Positions 57,033 through 64,000 of a stretch of DNA of 64,000 nucleotides are shown one piece after another. Made by a program: the position numbers and the translations under genes. Origin of the DNA: Myroides odoratimimus (GTDB lineage: Bacteria > Bacteroidota > Bacteroidia > Flavobacteriales > Flavobacteriaceae); contig NZ_BCMQ01000018.1 of the NCBI RefSeq assembly GCF_001485415.1, positions 1-64,000 on the forward strand, given 5' to 3'. Numbering within the stretch: position 1 is the stretch's first letter; every line of letters starts with the position of its first letter. The notes beneath the pieces were generated by a model. That model saw nothing but the letters and a program-made list of their open reading frames with translations, did not search any database and was not told the origin of the DNA.

Positions 57033-57604
57033 TATTCCTCTTCTTGTACTTTTTTTAAAGCACGGTTTAAGGTACGTGTAGTGATACCTAGATAAGAAGC
57101 CATATCTTCTTTAGAGATATGTACTTGTTCTTTCTCTTGTAGCTCTAACAGTTTTTCTAGTGCGTGTTCTACTGTATAAAGTTGTTGAAAAGATGCTCTT
57201 TCGCTAGTATGAAACACTCTTAATGCTTCTACTTCTAGTAGGGTGTTATTAAAGGTTATATCTGTTTTTAATAAATGTTCAAATACGGATAGAGGAATGA
57301 TATAAGCACTTACGGGTGTTATAGCTTCTACTGAGCATAGACAGTTTTTTTTACCAATAAACTCTATCTCTCCCATTATCTCTCCTGTACTTAAGAACTC
57401 AGGGATATATTCCTTACCATTTTCTTCTGTGATATAGCATTTAGTAATCCCTTCTTTAATAACAATAACCTTAGTAACAGGATCACCCTGATGTAGTAGA
57501 ACTTCTTTAGGCTTATAAGGTTGCAATAAAATTTTGTCATTAAAAACATCAGTCTGTGCCAATGATTCAATGTATGATAGAAAGTCAATATTTATTCTTA
57601 ACAT
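57032..57604 (-). CDS. Crp/Fnr-family regulator
   Basis: A 190-residue Crp/Fnr regulator: beta-roll (about 25-115, with ITKCYITEENGKEYIPEF), dimer helix, and helix-turn-helix ISKEDMASYLGITTRTLNRALKKV (about 162-185). The arrangement is closer to classical Crp than the two regulators at 50.4 and 52.0 kb. A 14-base palindrome (57620-57633) just before the start is a possible autoregulatory operator. Its ligand is unknown. It is monocistronic. Confidence 0.87.
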   Translation of the reverse strand: MLRINIDFLSYIESLAQTDVFNDKILLQPYKPKEVLLHQGDPVTKVIVIKEGITKCYITEENGKEYIPEFLSTGEIMGEIEFIGKKNCLCSVEAITPVSAYIIPLSVFEHLLKTDITFNNTLLEVEALRVFHTSERASFQQLYTVEHALEKLLELQEKEQVHISKEDMASYLGITTRTLNRALKKVQEEE

Positions 57605-57953
57605 TTTTTTATAGCATTAAGGACAAATGTCCTATGTGAGTTATACAATAATAGTGATTTTTGCAGTATCAAAATTAAGTATTAATACTTATTAATTTAA
57701 ATGAATTAAGGAGTTTTATACTAAGATTAAGAAGAATGCTGTGCTAGTGTTTTCATTAATTAAATTTGATAAGTTTTTTTCAATTATATATTACAAAGTG
57801 ATAAGTGTTTTTTAAAATTAAAACGGGAGAGCAAGGTAAGTGGTGTTTTCCCGTTTTCTTATGTAAATGTAGAATTGAATTATTTTAGAACAATTTTGTG
57901 TTGTTTATTTGTTGTAGACAGCATTCATATAAATAATTGTGTTACGTGTGTTT
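57605..57953. other. intergenic region with palindrome and orphan hairpin
   Basis: About 350 bases between minus-strand genes. AGGACA-AA-TGTCCT (57620-57633) lies 15 bases before the Crp/Fnr start. A terminator-like hairpin, AAAACGGGA with TCCCGTTTT (57820-57828, 57849-57857), has no annotated gene before it. No protein-coding frame is convincing. Confidence 0.55.
57620..57633. promoter_or_regulatory. possible Crp/Fnr operator
   Basis: Palindrome AGGACA-AA-TGTCCT, 15 bases upstream of the Crp/Fnr start codon. Dyad symmetry and position fit autoregulation; the binding protein is not known. Confidence 0.35.
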
Positions 57954-57997
57954 AAAAAAGCAGGGAGAGTAGTGTGCACTACTCTCCCTGCTTTTTT
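57954..57997 (-). terminator. terminator of LtaS-like gene
   Basis: A perfect stem of about 20 bp (AAAAAGCAGGGAGAGTAG with its complement) with six flanking A and T runs, just after the stop of the minus-strand gene. Confidence 0.93.
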
Positions 57998-60077
57998 ATT
58001 TATTATAACTCTTTGATTCTAGCTGTTTAGCTGTAAATTGATAAAATGAAATAGCTTCATCTACATACTTAGATTGTACATCATCTATTGGAGTAAGAGG
58101 AGTTACTAGATTATTAACAGTCTGAGTATTGAATCCATATTGTCTTACCTTTTGATTAGGACTAAGGATGGTTAATGTGTTGTCTCGGATATAACCTAAA
58201 TCTTGATAAGTAGCTATAAAGGCTCTTGGTTTATAATCTGCTTGTAAAACATTAGTTCCAAAAAATTTAGAGTCATATTTAAAGTTAAGTATACCTAATA
58301 AGGTAGGCATGACATCTATCTGTGAGATCATTTGATCAAATTGTTGTGGGATAAGCCCTTTAGGAGCATATATCATAGCAGGTATTCTATATTTATCTAG
58401 AGGTAGCTGTGTCTTACCCGCACTAGAAGCACAGTGGTCAGCTAAGATCACAAAGATGGTATTATCATACCATGGTTGTTCTTTAGCTAATGCAAAAAAT
58501 TCTTTGATTGCATAGTCAGTATATCTAACTCCTTTATCTCTAGCACTAGTAAGGTCAGAGGTATCTAATACTCCATCAGGATAAGTGAAAGGTCTATGGT
58601 TACTTACAGTCATGATATGATTAAAGAAAGGGTTGCCTTGTTGATATTCTTCATTCATTACTTCTATGGCTTTCTTAGCCATATCTCCATCTGCTACTCC
58701 CCATACATTCTGAAAGGTAATCTGATCAGGCTTAAAATTAGACTTATCTACAATGCTATAATTATTGCCTTCGAAGAAGTCTTGCATATTATCGAAATAT
58801 GCGTCTCCTCCATATAGATACTTAACAGTGTATCCATTTTTAGCAAATATACTTCCTGTTGTAAATTTATCTTTATTGTCTTTACGCTTTACAACGCTTT
58901 CACCAGGAGAAGGTGGTATAGACAGCGTTATAGCTTCTAGTCCACGTACAGTTCTGTTACCAGTAGCATATGTAGAGGTAAAGAATAAGCTTTTCATCGC
59001 TAGACTATCTAAGAAAGGAGTAAGTTTATTTGTATTGCCATAAAACTCCATAAAGTCTGCACTAAGGCTCTCTATGCTTATGAGGACTACATTTTTTTTG
59101 GTAGTTGTACTATCATTATCGATATTTCTAAGAAGTGAAGAAGCTCCATTATATTGAGGGTAGAATTGTTTAATATTTTTAGCTAGTTCATCATCAGGTA
59201 GCGTATTGTAGAACTTAAAATAATCAATGACACTGTTATTAAAAGCTTGATAGAATTTAAAAACCCCATTACTTTCTAATTCTTCAGCGAATATATTATC
59301 TGTATTTAGAGGAGTCATTACCTTAGTAATAGCAGATAAAGAAATTCCAAATACAAGTAAATAAACAATACTAAGTATAACCTTATTTTTCAATGGAGCA
59401 AGATGTTCTATAACATACTCTGTTTTTTTGAAAATGTAATATGTAGTTAATAATGTGATTAAAGCGATGATGCTAAATAATGGAACCACTGGATAAGACT
59501 CCATAATATTACCAATGACTTCATTAGTATATACGAGATAATCAACTGCGATAAAGTTATATCTAACACCAAACTCATTCCAAAAAAAGAATTCACTCAC
59601 TGTGTTTTGCACAAGGATTAATACGAAGATAAATAATGTAAGAGCATAACTTATTTTTCGAACGGTTGTTCTATGTTGAGGTAAGAAAAGACAGATGCCG
59701 AATAACACTGTTTTTATAGATAAGAAGGTAATAGCTATCTCAGGAAGTACACCACCATATTCTGATATAATAGTTTTGCCAAAGGTAACCCATCCCCATA
59801 AACCTAATAGGATAGCGAATATGATATATCCATAGGGTTTATTATACTTCTGATTTGAAAAGAAAATAAAGTAGAGCCAAAATATAAAATATCCTATACT
59901 GAATATGAGAATATCACGGATAAAACCTAGCCCAAATACAGATAATACTTCTCCTGAGGTAAAAGTAGAAGTGGTTATAGGGTGATTAATTAATACAATG
60001 CGGAGTACAAAATTCAGTAATAAGTAAAAACAAAGTAAGTATTTATACGGAATAAAGAATGATGGATTGTTTGACAT
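57996..60077 (-). CDS. LtaS-family sulfatase-like phosphoglycerol transferase
   Basis: A 693-residue membrane enzyme of the LTA synthase superfamily. Five helices lie at about 12-33, 45-72, 80-100, 112-133 and 140-160, with further segments to about 250. The extracellular sulfatase domain spans about 325-640, with metal-binding Glu336 in VLISIES and catalytic Thr376 in TGNRTVRGLEA. The ILADHCAS motif (about 546-553) completes the metal site. Gram-negative relatives transfer phosphoglycerol or phosphoethanolamine to periplasmic glycans; lipoteichoic acid is not expected here. Substrate unknown. It has its own terminator. Confidence 0.9.
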   Translation of the reverse strand: MSNNPSFFIPYKYLLCFYLLLNFVLRIVLINHPITTSTFTSGEVLSVFGLGFIRDILIFSIGYFIFWLYFIFFSNQKYNKPYGYIIFAILLGLWGWVTFGKTIISEYGGVLPEIAITFLSIKTVLFGICLFLPQHRTTVRKISYALTLFIFVLILVQNTVSEFFFWNEFGVRYNFIAVDYLVYTNEVIGNIMESYPVVPLFSIIALITLLTTYYIFKKTEYVIEHLAPLKNKVILSIVYLLVFGISLSAITKVMTPLNTDNIFAEELESNGVFKFYQAFNNSVIDYFKFYNTLPDDELAKNIKQFYPQYNGASSLLRNIDNDSTTTKKNVVLISIESLSADFMEFYGNTNKLTPFLDSLAMKSLFFTSTYATGNRTVRGLEAITLSIPPSPGESVVKRKDNKDKFTTGSIFAKNGYTVKYLYGGDAYFDNMQDFFEGNNYSIVDKSNFKPDQITFQNVWGVADGDMAKKAIEVMNEEYQQGNPFFNHIMTVSNHRPFTYPDGVLDTSDLTSARDKGVRYTDYAIKEFFALAKEQPWYDNTIFVILADHCASSAGKTQLPLDKYRIPAMIYAPKGLIPQQFDQMISQIDVMPTLLGILNFKYDSKFFGTNVLQADYKPRAFIATYQDLGYIRDNTLTILSPNQKVRQYGFNTQTVNNLVTPLTPIDDVQSKYVDEAISFYQFTAKQLESKSYNK

Positions 60078-60391
60078 AGTGATTGAGTTTTTTGTGTAAT
60101 CTGTTTATTGTTTTTTCTATAACAATAAAGTAATATATTTTATTGTGTTTTTAATGTTATTATTTTGGTAATAATTAATTGAATGTGTATTTATTTTTTA
60201 TTTAATGTATTAATGCTTTGCTTTAATTAGATTTAATATAATTATGGTGGTGTTATATATGAAATATAACGAGTATAGAGTGGTTGGTATAAAATTAGAA
60301 GTGGAATAGGTCTAAATCTAAAAGTGGACTATTCTTTCTTTTTTCTTTCCTTTTATTTTTGAAATATCTATCATAAATAAACAAAGAGAAA
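60078..60391. other. AT-rich intergenic region before bioB
   Basis: About 310 bases between divergent genes. TAGAAGTGGAATA (60296-60308) and TAAAAGTGGACTA (60319-60331) form an imperfect direct repeat 23 bases apart, upstream of bioB. No clear promoter consensus or reading frame is seen. Confidence 0.45.
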
Positions 60392-61366
60392 ATGGAAATT
60401 AGACACAACTGGACTAAAGCTGAGATTCAATCAATATATGATACTCCTTTATTAGAATTAATTCATCAAGCTTCTTTAGTACATCGTCAATATCACAATC
60501 CAGAGGAAGTACAAGTAAGTACTTTATTGTCTATTAAAACAGGAGGGTGTGTAGAGGATTGTTCTTACTGTGGACAGGCAGCTAGATATCATACAGATAT
60601 AAAGGTACAGCGACTACTGCCTTTAGAGACTGTATTAGGCACTGCTAAAAAAGCAAAGGAAGCAGGGTCTTCTCGATTTTGTATGGCAGCTGCATGGAGA
60701 GAGGTAAGAGATAACAAAGACTTCGATAAAGTACTTGATATGGTTAAAGGTGTAAATGAAATGGGATTAGAAGTCTGTTGTACTTTAGGAATGTTAACAG
60801 AGGAACAAGCTAAAAGATTACAAGAGGCTGGCTTATATGCTTATAATCACAATTTAGACACCTCAGAAGATCACTATGACAAGGTTATCTCTACTCGTAC
60901 ATTTTCTAATCGTATTAATACTATTGATAATGTGCGCAAGGCAGGTATAACAGTATGTTCAGGAGGTATAATTGGTTTAGGAGAAAATGATGTAGATAGA
61001 ATATCTATGTTGCATACCTTAGCTACTATGGATACACATCCAGAATCTGTACCTATTAATGCTTTAGTACGTGTAAAAGGGACACCTATGGAAGAAATGC
61101 CTAAAGTAGAAACTTGGGATATGATCAGAATGATTGCTACAGCTCGTATTGTGATGCCTACTACTATGGTGAGGTTAAGTGCTGGGCGTATAGAAATGTC
61201 TGATTATGAACAGGCAATGTGTTTTATGGCTGGAGCTAACTCAATGTTTTCAGGAGATAACGAAACATTATTAGTGACTCCTAATCCTAGTCTATCATCA
61301 GACCAAAGATTATTGAATAACTTAGGGTTGAAACCAATGCTATCTAAAAAAGAAGTAGAAGTATAA
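60392..61366 (+). CDS. bioB: biotin synthase
   Basis: A 324-residue radical-SAM enzyme that inserts sulfur into dethiobiotin to make biotin. The [4Fe-4S]-SAM cluster motif is C53-x3-C57-x2-C60 ([12 protein letters not shown]). The [2Fe-2S] cluster residues lie in the conserved segments [14 protein letters not shown] and [10 protein letters not shown], and the Arg in [11 protein letters not shown] is present. No other bio gene is in the window, so biotin genes are split in this genome. A terminator follows. Confidence 0.97.
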   Translation: MEIRHNWTKAEIQSIYDTPLLELIHQASLVHRQYHNPEEVQVSTLLSIKTGGCVEDCSYCGQAARYHTDIKVQRLLPLETVLGTAKKAKEAGSSRFCMAAAWREVRDNKDFDKVLDMVKGVNEMGLEVCCTLGMLTEEQAKRLQEAGLYAYNHNLDTSEDHYDKVISTRTFSNRINTIDNVRKAGITVCSGGIIGLGENDVDRISMLHTLATMDTHPESVPINALVRVKGTPMEEMPKVETWDMIRMIATARIVMPTTMVRLSAGRIEMSDYEQAMCFMAGANSMFSGDNETLLVTPNPSLSSDQRLLNNLGLKPMLSKKEVEV

Positions 61367-61393
61367 AAGATATTTTTATTTATAATATGTACT

Positions 61394-61427
61394 GAGAGTC
61401 TTAATCAATGTGATTAAGGCTCTTTTT
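61394..61427 (+). terminator. terminator of bioB
   Basis: AGAGTCTTAATCA pairs with TGATTAAGGCTCT (one mismatch) around ATG, followed by five T. Confidence 0.85.
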
Positions 61428-61624
61428 GGTTAAAAAGTAGAATAATTGTTTAAAGTAGCTATTTAGGAATAGTTTTTGTCTGTAAAAATATTGATAATGT
61501 GTTTAGAGTATAGATAAGGTTTTATAAGTATTGAAAAGGGTTTTTTGAAATACTTAGGTGTTATATCGTGTTTTAGGTGAGATATGATGTATTTTATTGA
61601 TGTAGAGTGAGTTATTGTGTTTGT

Positions 61625-61684
61625 AGATTCCAGAGCTAGTGACGGTGGGGACTGTTGTTTTGTAAGCTCTGGAATCTCTTTTTT
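61625..61684 (+). terminator. orphan terminator-like hairpin
   Basis: Perfect 13-bp stem (61625-61637 with 61665-61677), 27-base GC-richer loop, then CTTTTTT. It has no annotated gene before it after the bioB terminator, so it may end a small RNA. Confidence 0.4.
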
Positions 61685-62173
61685 AAAGCTAATACTCATG
61701 TCATGGCTTTTACTGTATTTGTATATTGCTAAGGTGTTTTATTAATGAGGTTTGAGATATTATAACATTTTTGTTGATGTGATCTCTAGTTTTAATAAAA
61801 ATAGTAGATGCCTTTTATGAAAAAAGAGGTATTAGGAGTTAAAAATAATTTGCGATATATAGTGGAAATAGAGGTCGAAGAGATATAAAAGTTAAAAAAA
61901 CAGATCAAAATGTAGAATTATAATCTTTTATGTCTTTAAAAAAGCAACAAAAAATTAAGGTAATTCTTGTTGTTGTTTTTTATTGTATTTCTGGTTATTC
62001 GTGATTTGTTTGTGGATATTAGTGTTAATAAGGTTAAAGTACTGTGTTTAGTTTGTTATATTATAAATGTTAACTTTTTGTATTGCTAAAAAAGTTTCTA
62101 ATATTAGAATAAGATTAGGGTTATTCCATTAAGTTAGAAGTTAATATGTAGAATTTTTATGATTTATGTCATA

Positions 62174-62202
62174 TTGATGCGAAAACTACGGTTATACATT
62201 TG
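62174..62202 (+). promoter_or_regulatory. promoter of lipocalin-like lipoprotein gene
   Basis: TTG (62174-62176), 18 bases, then TACATTTG (62195-62202): a full match to the Bacteroidetes consensus. It implies a leader of about 240 bases. Confidence 0.7.
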
Positions 62203-62208
62203 TCTCAG

Positions 62209-62445
62209 AAAATAAAAGATAAGGTAACAATGTCGGAGTTACCTAGTATTTAAAAACGTTCTTTTTTAGTCTGTTTTTTATTATGTAAACTTAATTGTGT
62301 TTATTTTATTTACAGTGATTTTATATACCTGTAAAACGTCGAAAAGGGGAATGCAAGGCAGTTGATGTATTAATACCTCCAGAGGGAGAGGAGGTGTACA
62401 CGGATTAAAAAAGATTATTATTAATTTTTTTTAATTATTTACATT
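62209..62445 (+). promoter_or_regulatory. structured long leader with possible short ORF
   Basis: The leader has three hairpins: AGGTAAC/GTTACCT (62222-62228 with 62238-62244), TTTACAG/CTGTAAA (62309-62315 with 62329-62335) and ACCTCC/GGAGGT (about 62375-62396). A seven-codon ORF (MSELPSI, 62230-62253) starts inside the first hairpin. No riboswitch class is recognised. Confidence 0.45.
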
Positions 62446-62889
62446 ATGAGACGATGTGCGCAAGTTTTAATTGGAGTTTTGATTATTGGTATGAGTTCAT
62501 TATTAGCTAGTTGCAGTGCAGACGATAATAATAACTTAGAAATTGACAAAGCATTAAGTGTTAACAGTATTAATATTGAAAAAACATGGATTGTAGCTCA
62601 TTTCGACTTCCAAGAAGGAGTGAGTAGAAGTCATAAAGAAAGATACCAAAAATCACTAATTGAAATTGATATCATGAAAGGTGGAAAGTACCAGGCAATT
62701 GACAAATACAGTTTAGAGGAATCTAAAGGAAATTGGGTACTAGAAGGTGAGATGATAAGTCTAGAAAATGATGCCGACGGAGAAGTGAAGAGATACAGAA
62801 TTATTGATTTGAGTAGAGCTGAAGCTCTTGTTAGTCCTATCAATACTAAAGAGATCTCACAAATGGAATTAGTGAGCTTTAAGAAATAG
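62446..62889 (+). CDS. lipocalin-like lipoprotein
   Basis: A 147-residue lipoprotein with a signal peptide ending in the lipobox LLASC (Cys23) followed by SADDNNN. The mature domain (about 40-147) has the beta-strand pattern of Bacteroidota lipocalin-like proteins: KTWIVAHFDF, SLIEIDIMKGGKYQAID and GNWVLEGEMISLENDADGEVKRYRIIDL. No ligand can be named. It is transcribed alone from a promoter 240 bases upstream and ends at a terminator. Confidence 0.8.
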   Translation: MRRCAQVLIGVLIIGMSSLLASCSADDNNNLEIDKALSVNSINIEKTWIVAHFDFQEGVSRSHKERYQKSLIEIDIMKGGKYQAIDKYSLEESKGNWVLEGEMISLENDADGEVKRYRIIDLSRAEALVSPINTKEISQMELVSFKK

Positions 62890-62919
62890 CTTCAGATAAG
62901 TTCACCTTATTGACAAAAG

Positions 62920-62951
62920 AGCAATCTATGTTTTATAGATTGCTTTTTTTA
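62920..62951 (+). terminator. terminator of lipocalin-like gene
   Basis: AGCAATCTAT pairs with ATAGATTGCT around GTTTT, followed by seven T. Confidence 0.92.
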
Positions 62952-63092
62952 TTGTATTGAAGTTTAAGTATTGGTGTTTTTTATTTTATTTTGAGAGTTA
63001 GTTGTTTTTGTAAAATAGTTATGTTAAGTGGTTGTTTTGTAGTGGTATTATTTGTGTTTGTTGTTTTTATTTAAAATATTGTTATATTTTTC

Positions 63093-63122
63093 TTGTTTGT
63101 TGGATAAACAATTTTAATTTTG
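63093..63122 (+). promoter_or_regulatory. promoter of TM2 gene
   Basis: TTG (63093-63095), 19 bases, then TAATTTTG (63115-63122), 21 bases before the start codon. Confidence 0.65.
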
Positions 63123-63143
63123 CAAAAAAAATAATATAAAAAG

Positions 63144-63416
63144 ATGGAACAATTTACTACACAGAAGAGTGCAACTACTCCTTCTCAAGAGAACAAAAAA
63201 GTGGTAGCTGGTATTTTAGGAATTTTATTACCTATTTTCGCTATCCATAAATTCTACTTAGGGTATACTAAAGAAGGTGTTATCCAATTAATCTTAGGAT
63301 TAGTTACTTGTGGATTTGCTGGAATCATTGGACTTATTGAAGGAATTATCTATTTAACTAAAACAGATGAGGAGTTCTATAATACATACCAAGCAAACAA
63401 AAAAGGTTGGTTCTAA
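63144..63416 (+). CDS. TM2 domain protein
   Basis: A 90-residue protein with two membrane helices. The TM2 domain covers about 20-75: KKVVAGILGILLPIFAIHKFYLGYTKEGVIQLILGL with the conserved G-x2-HKFYLG core, then a second helix ending in the EGIIYL segment. The first 20 residues are Gln/Thr-rich and cytoplasmic. TM2 proteins are widespread; function in bacteria is unknown. The gene is monocistronic with its own promoter. Confidence 0.88.
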   Translation: MEQFTTQKSATTPSQENKKVVAGILGILLPIFAIHKFYLGYTKEGVIQLILGLVTCGFAGIIGLIEGIIYLTKTDEEFYNTYQANKKGWF

Positions 63417-63435
63417 TACATAGAAACATATAAAC

Positions 63436-63463
63436 AAAAAGCCACTATTCAGTGGCTTTTTTC
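63436..63463. terminator. bidirectional terminator overlapping MFS gene end
   Basis: AAAAAGCCACT (63436-63446) pairs with AGTGGCTTTTT (63451-63461). The stem includes the last codons and stop of the minus-strand MFS gene and ends the TM2 transcript on the plus strand. Confidence 0.9.
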
Positions 63464-64000
63464 GTTTGTCTTGTACTTAGATAAGTCGCAAGAAGGGCTA
63501 TTATAGTCATGCCCATAAGCGTATAGAAGAACCCATTCCAATTGCCTTTATTCACAAAGACTCCTGTAGAACTGCCTATAATACTTGAGCCTATATAATA
63601 GAAGAACCAATACAAGGCTGTTGCGGAACTCTTTGCTTCCTTACCTAGAGTCGTTACTACTCTACTAGCTATGGTATGTCCACTAAAGAATGAGATGGTG
63701 AAGAAAGTCAATCCTAATAGGATAATAACAAGGTTGTCCATATACATACCTATTACACCTATTAACATTAATCCTAAAGCGATTAGAAGTATCATACGAG
63801 ATGAATATCTATCTGATAAAGATCCGGCAACCATATTACCAAAAATACCAAATGCGTACATTAAGAATATCATAGCGATAAGATAATGTGGTAAGTTATA
63901 AGGAGCTGATTCAAGTTTAAAACCTAAAAAGTTATATACACTTACGAACGCCCCCATTAGACAGATCGCGACGAGATACATAGCCATTATCTTATAGTTC
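63445..64000 (-). CDS. MFS transporter, C-terminal part (cut by window end)
   Basis: The frame is open to the window edge, so only the C-terminal 185 codons are seen. Six hydrophobic helices include the half-repeat motif A, GNMVAGSLSDRYSSRMILLIALG (about 50-72 of the visible part). The layout resembles YnfM/AraJ-type MFS proteins of 12 helices. Substrate unknown. The first Met seen at 63987 is internal, not the start. It converges on the TM2 gene, with a shared terminator over its stop. Confidence 0.85.
   Translation of the reverse strand, partial: NYKIMAMYLVAICLMGAFVSVYNFLGFKLESAPYNLPHYLIAMIFLMYAFGIFGNMVAGSLSDRYSSRMILLIALGLMLIGVIGMYMDNLVIILLGLTFFTISFFSGHTIASRVVTTLGKEAKSSATALYWFFYYIGSSIIGSSTGVFVNKGNWNGFFYTLMGMTIIALLATYLSTRQTKKATE

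Larger units (their letters stand above)
61428..62445. other. 1-kb intergenic region with orphan hairpins and a long leader
   Basis: About 1,020 bases without a credible protein gene. A perfect 13-bp inverted repeat, AGATTCCAGAGCT / AGCTCTGGAATCT (61625-61637, 61665-61677), is followed by a T-run. A weaker hairpin, CAACAA/TTGTTG with AATT/AATT, is at 61945-61975 before six T. A full promoter lies at 62174-62202, followed by the leader of the lipoprotein gene. A 78-codon frame exists on the minus strand (61463-61699) but its sequence looks random. Confidence 0.55.

Noticed and set aside
57996..60077. True lipoteichoic acid synthase
   Set aside because: The organism is Gram-negative by gene content; the family also includes phosphoglycerol and phosphoethanolamine transferases.
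61625..61677. Inverted repeat considered as an integron attC site
   Set aside because: No integrase, no cassette array and no attC core sequences; a terminator-like reading is simpler.
61463..61699. 78-codon minus-strand reading frame in the region after bioB
   Set aside because: Composition is that of translated AT-rich DNA, it contains the perfect inverted repeat, and no promoter or family resemblance is visible.

Overview
The window is ordinary-looking chromosome from a low-GC Gram-negative member of the Bacteroidota, family Flavobacteriaceae. A Myroides-like organism is my best guess, inferred from gene content and codon style and not checked by any search. Supporting signs are promoters of the Bacteroidetes form (TTG, about 17-20 bases, TAnnTTTG) before several genes, A-rich leaders without strong Shine-Dalgarno sites, and family-typical proteins (LETM1-related, DUF349, DUF4397, OstA-like, SpoIIM/RDD/MoxR/DUF58 set). 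I see no insertion sequence, prophage, integrase, CRISPR array or complete RNA gene. The first ten bases may be the 3' end of a tRNA.

Layout. 0.3-10 kb: a PglF/CapD-type nucleotide-sugar dehydratase converging on a membrane-anchored MutS-like ATPase, metK behind a structured riboswitch-like leader, two beta-carbonic anhydrases in tandem, a LETM1-related protein, and a fused zinc-protease/RimK ligase. 10-19 kb: clpC, gyrA with a TPR protein, and a DUF349 protein. 19-28 kb: aroE, a TPR protein, a class III aminotransferase, an OstA-like protein, purA, a Fur-family regulator and a Rel/SpoT enzyme, all on the minus strand. 28-36 kb: an accessory-looking stretch with an unknown protein, two paralogous GNAT acetyltransferases, an AraC regulator divergent from an MFS exporter, and a large WG/Sel1 repeat protein. 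36-44 kb: an rRNA methyltransferase and a compact membrane gene set (SpoIIM, a six-helix protein, DUF4129, DUF4350, MoxR, DUF58) divergent from an RDD protein by only 17 bases, then a TRIC-type channel. 44-50 kb: an SSS-like transporter, MscS, Maf, KdsC, a DUF2520 oxidoreductase and a truncated haemoglobin. 50-64 kb: alkB, three Crp/Fnr regulators, an esterase, a carboxymuconolactone decarboxylase-like protein, a DUF4397 lipoprotein, two bacterial PH-domain proteins, an LtaS-like sulfatase, bioB, a lipocalin-like lipoprotein with a long leader, a TM2 protein and a truncated MFS gene.

The strongest signals beyond gene calls are non-coding: an 11-bp tandem repeat element present in two distant intergenic regions (28.6 and 44.6 kb); a metK leader with mutually exclusive pairings; bidirectional terminators whose stems carry the stop codons of both converging genes (2.2, 32.7 and, in part, 63.4 kb); and a 240-base structured leader with a possible 7-codon ORF before a lipoprotein gene. 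I found no clear-cut new multi-gene defence or biosynthetic system. The MoxR/DUF58/SpoIIM/RDD set is the best multi-gene candidate for under-characterised biology.
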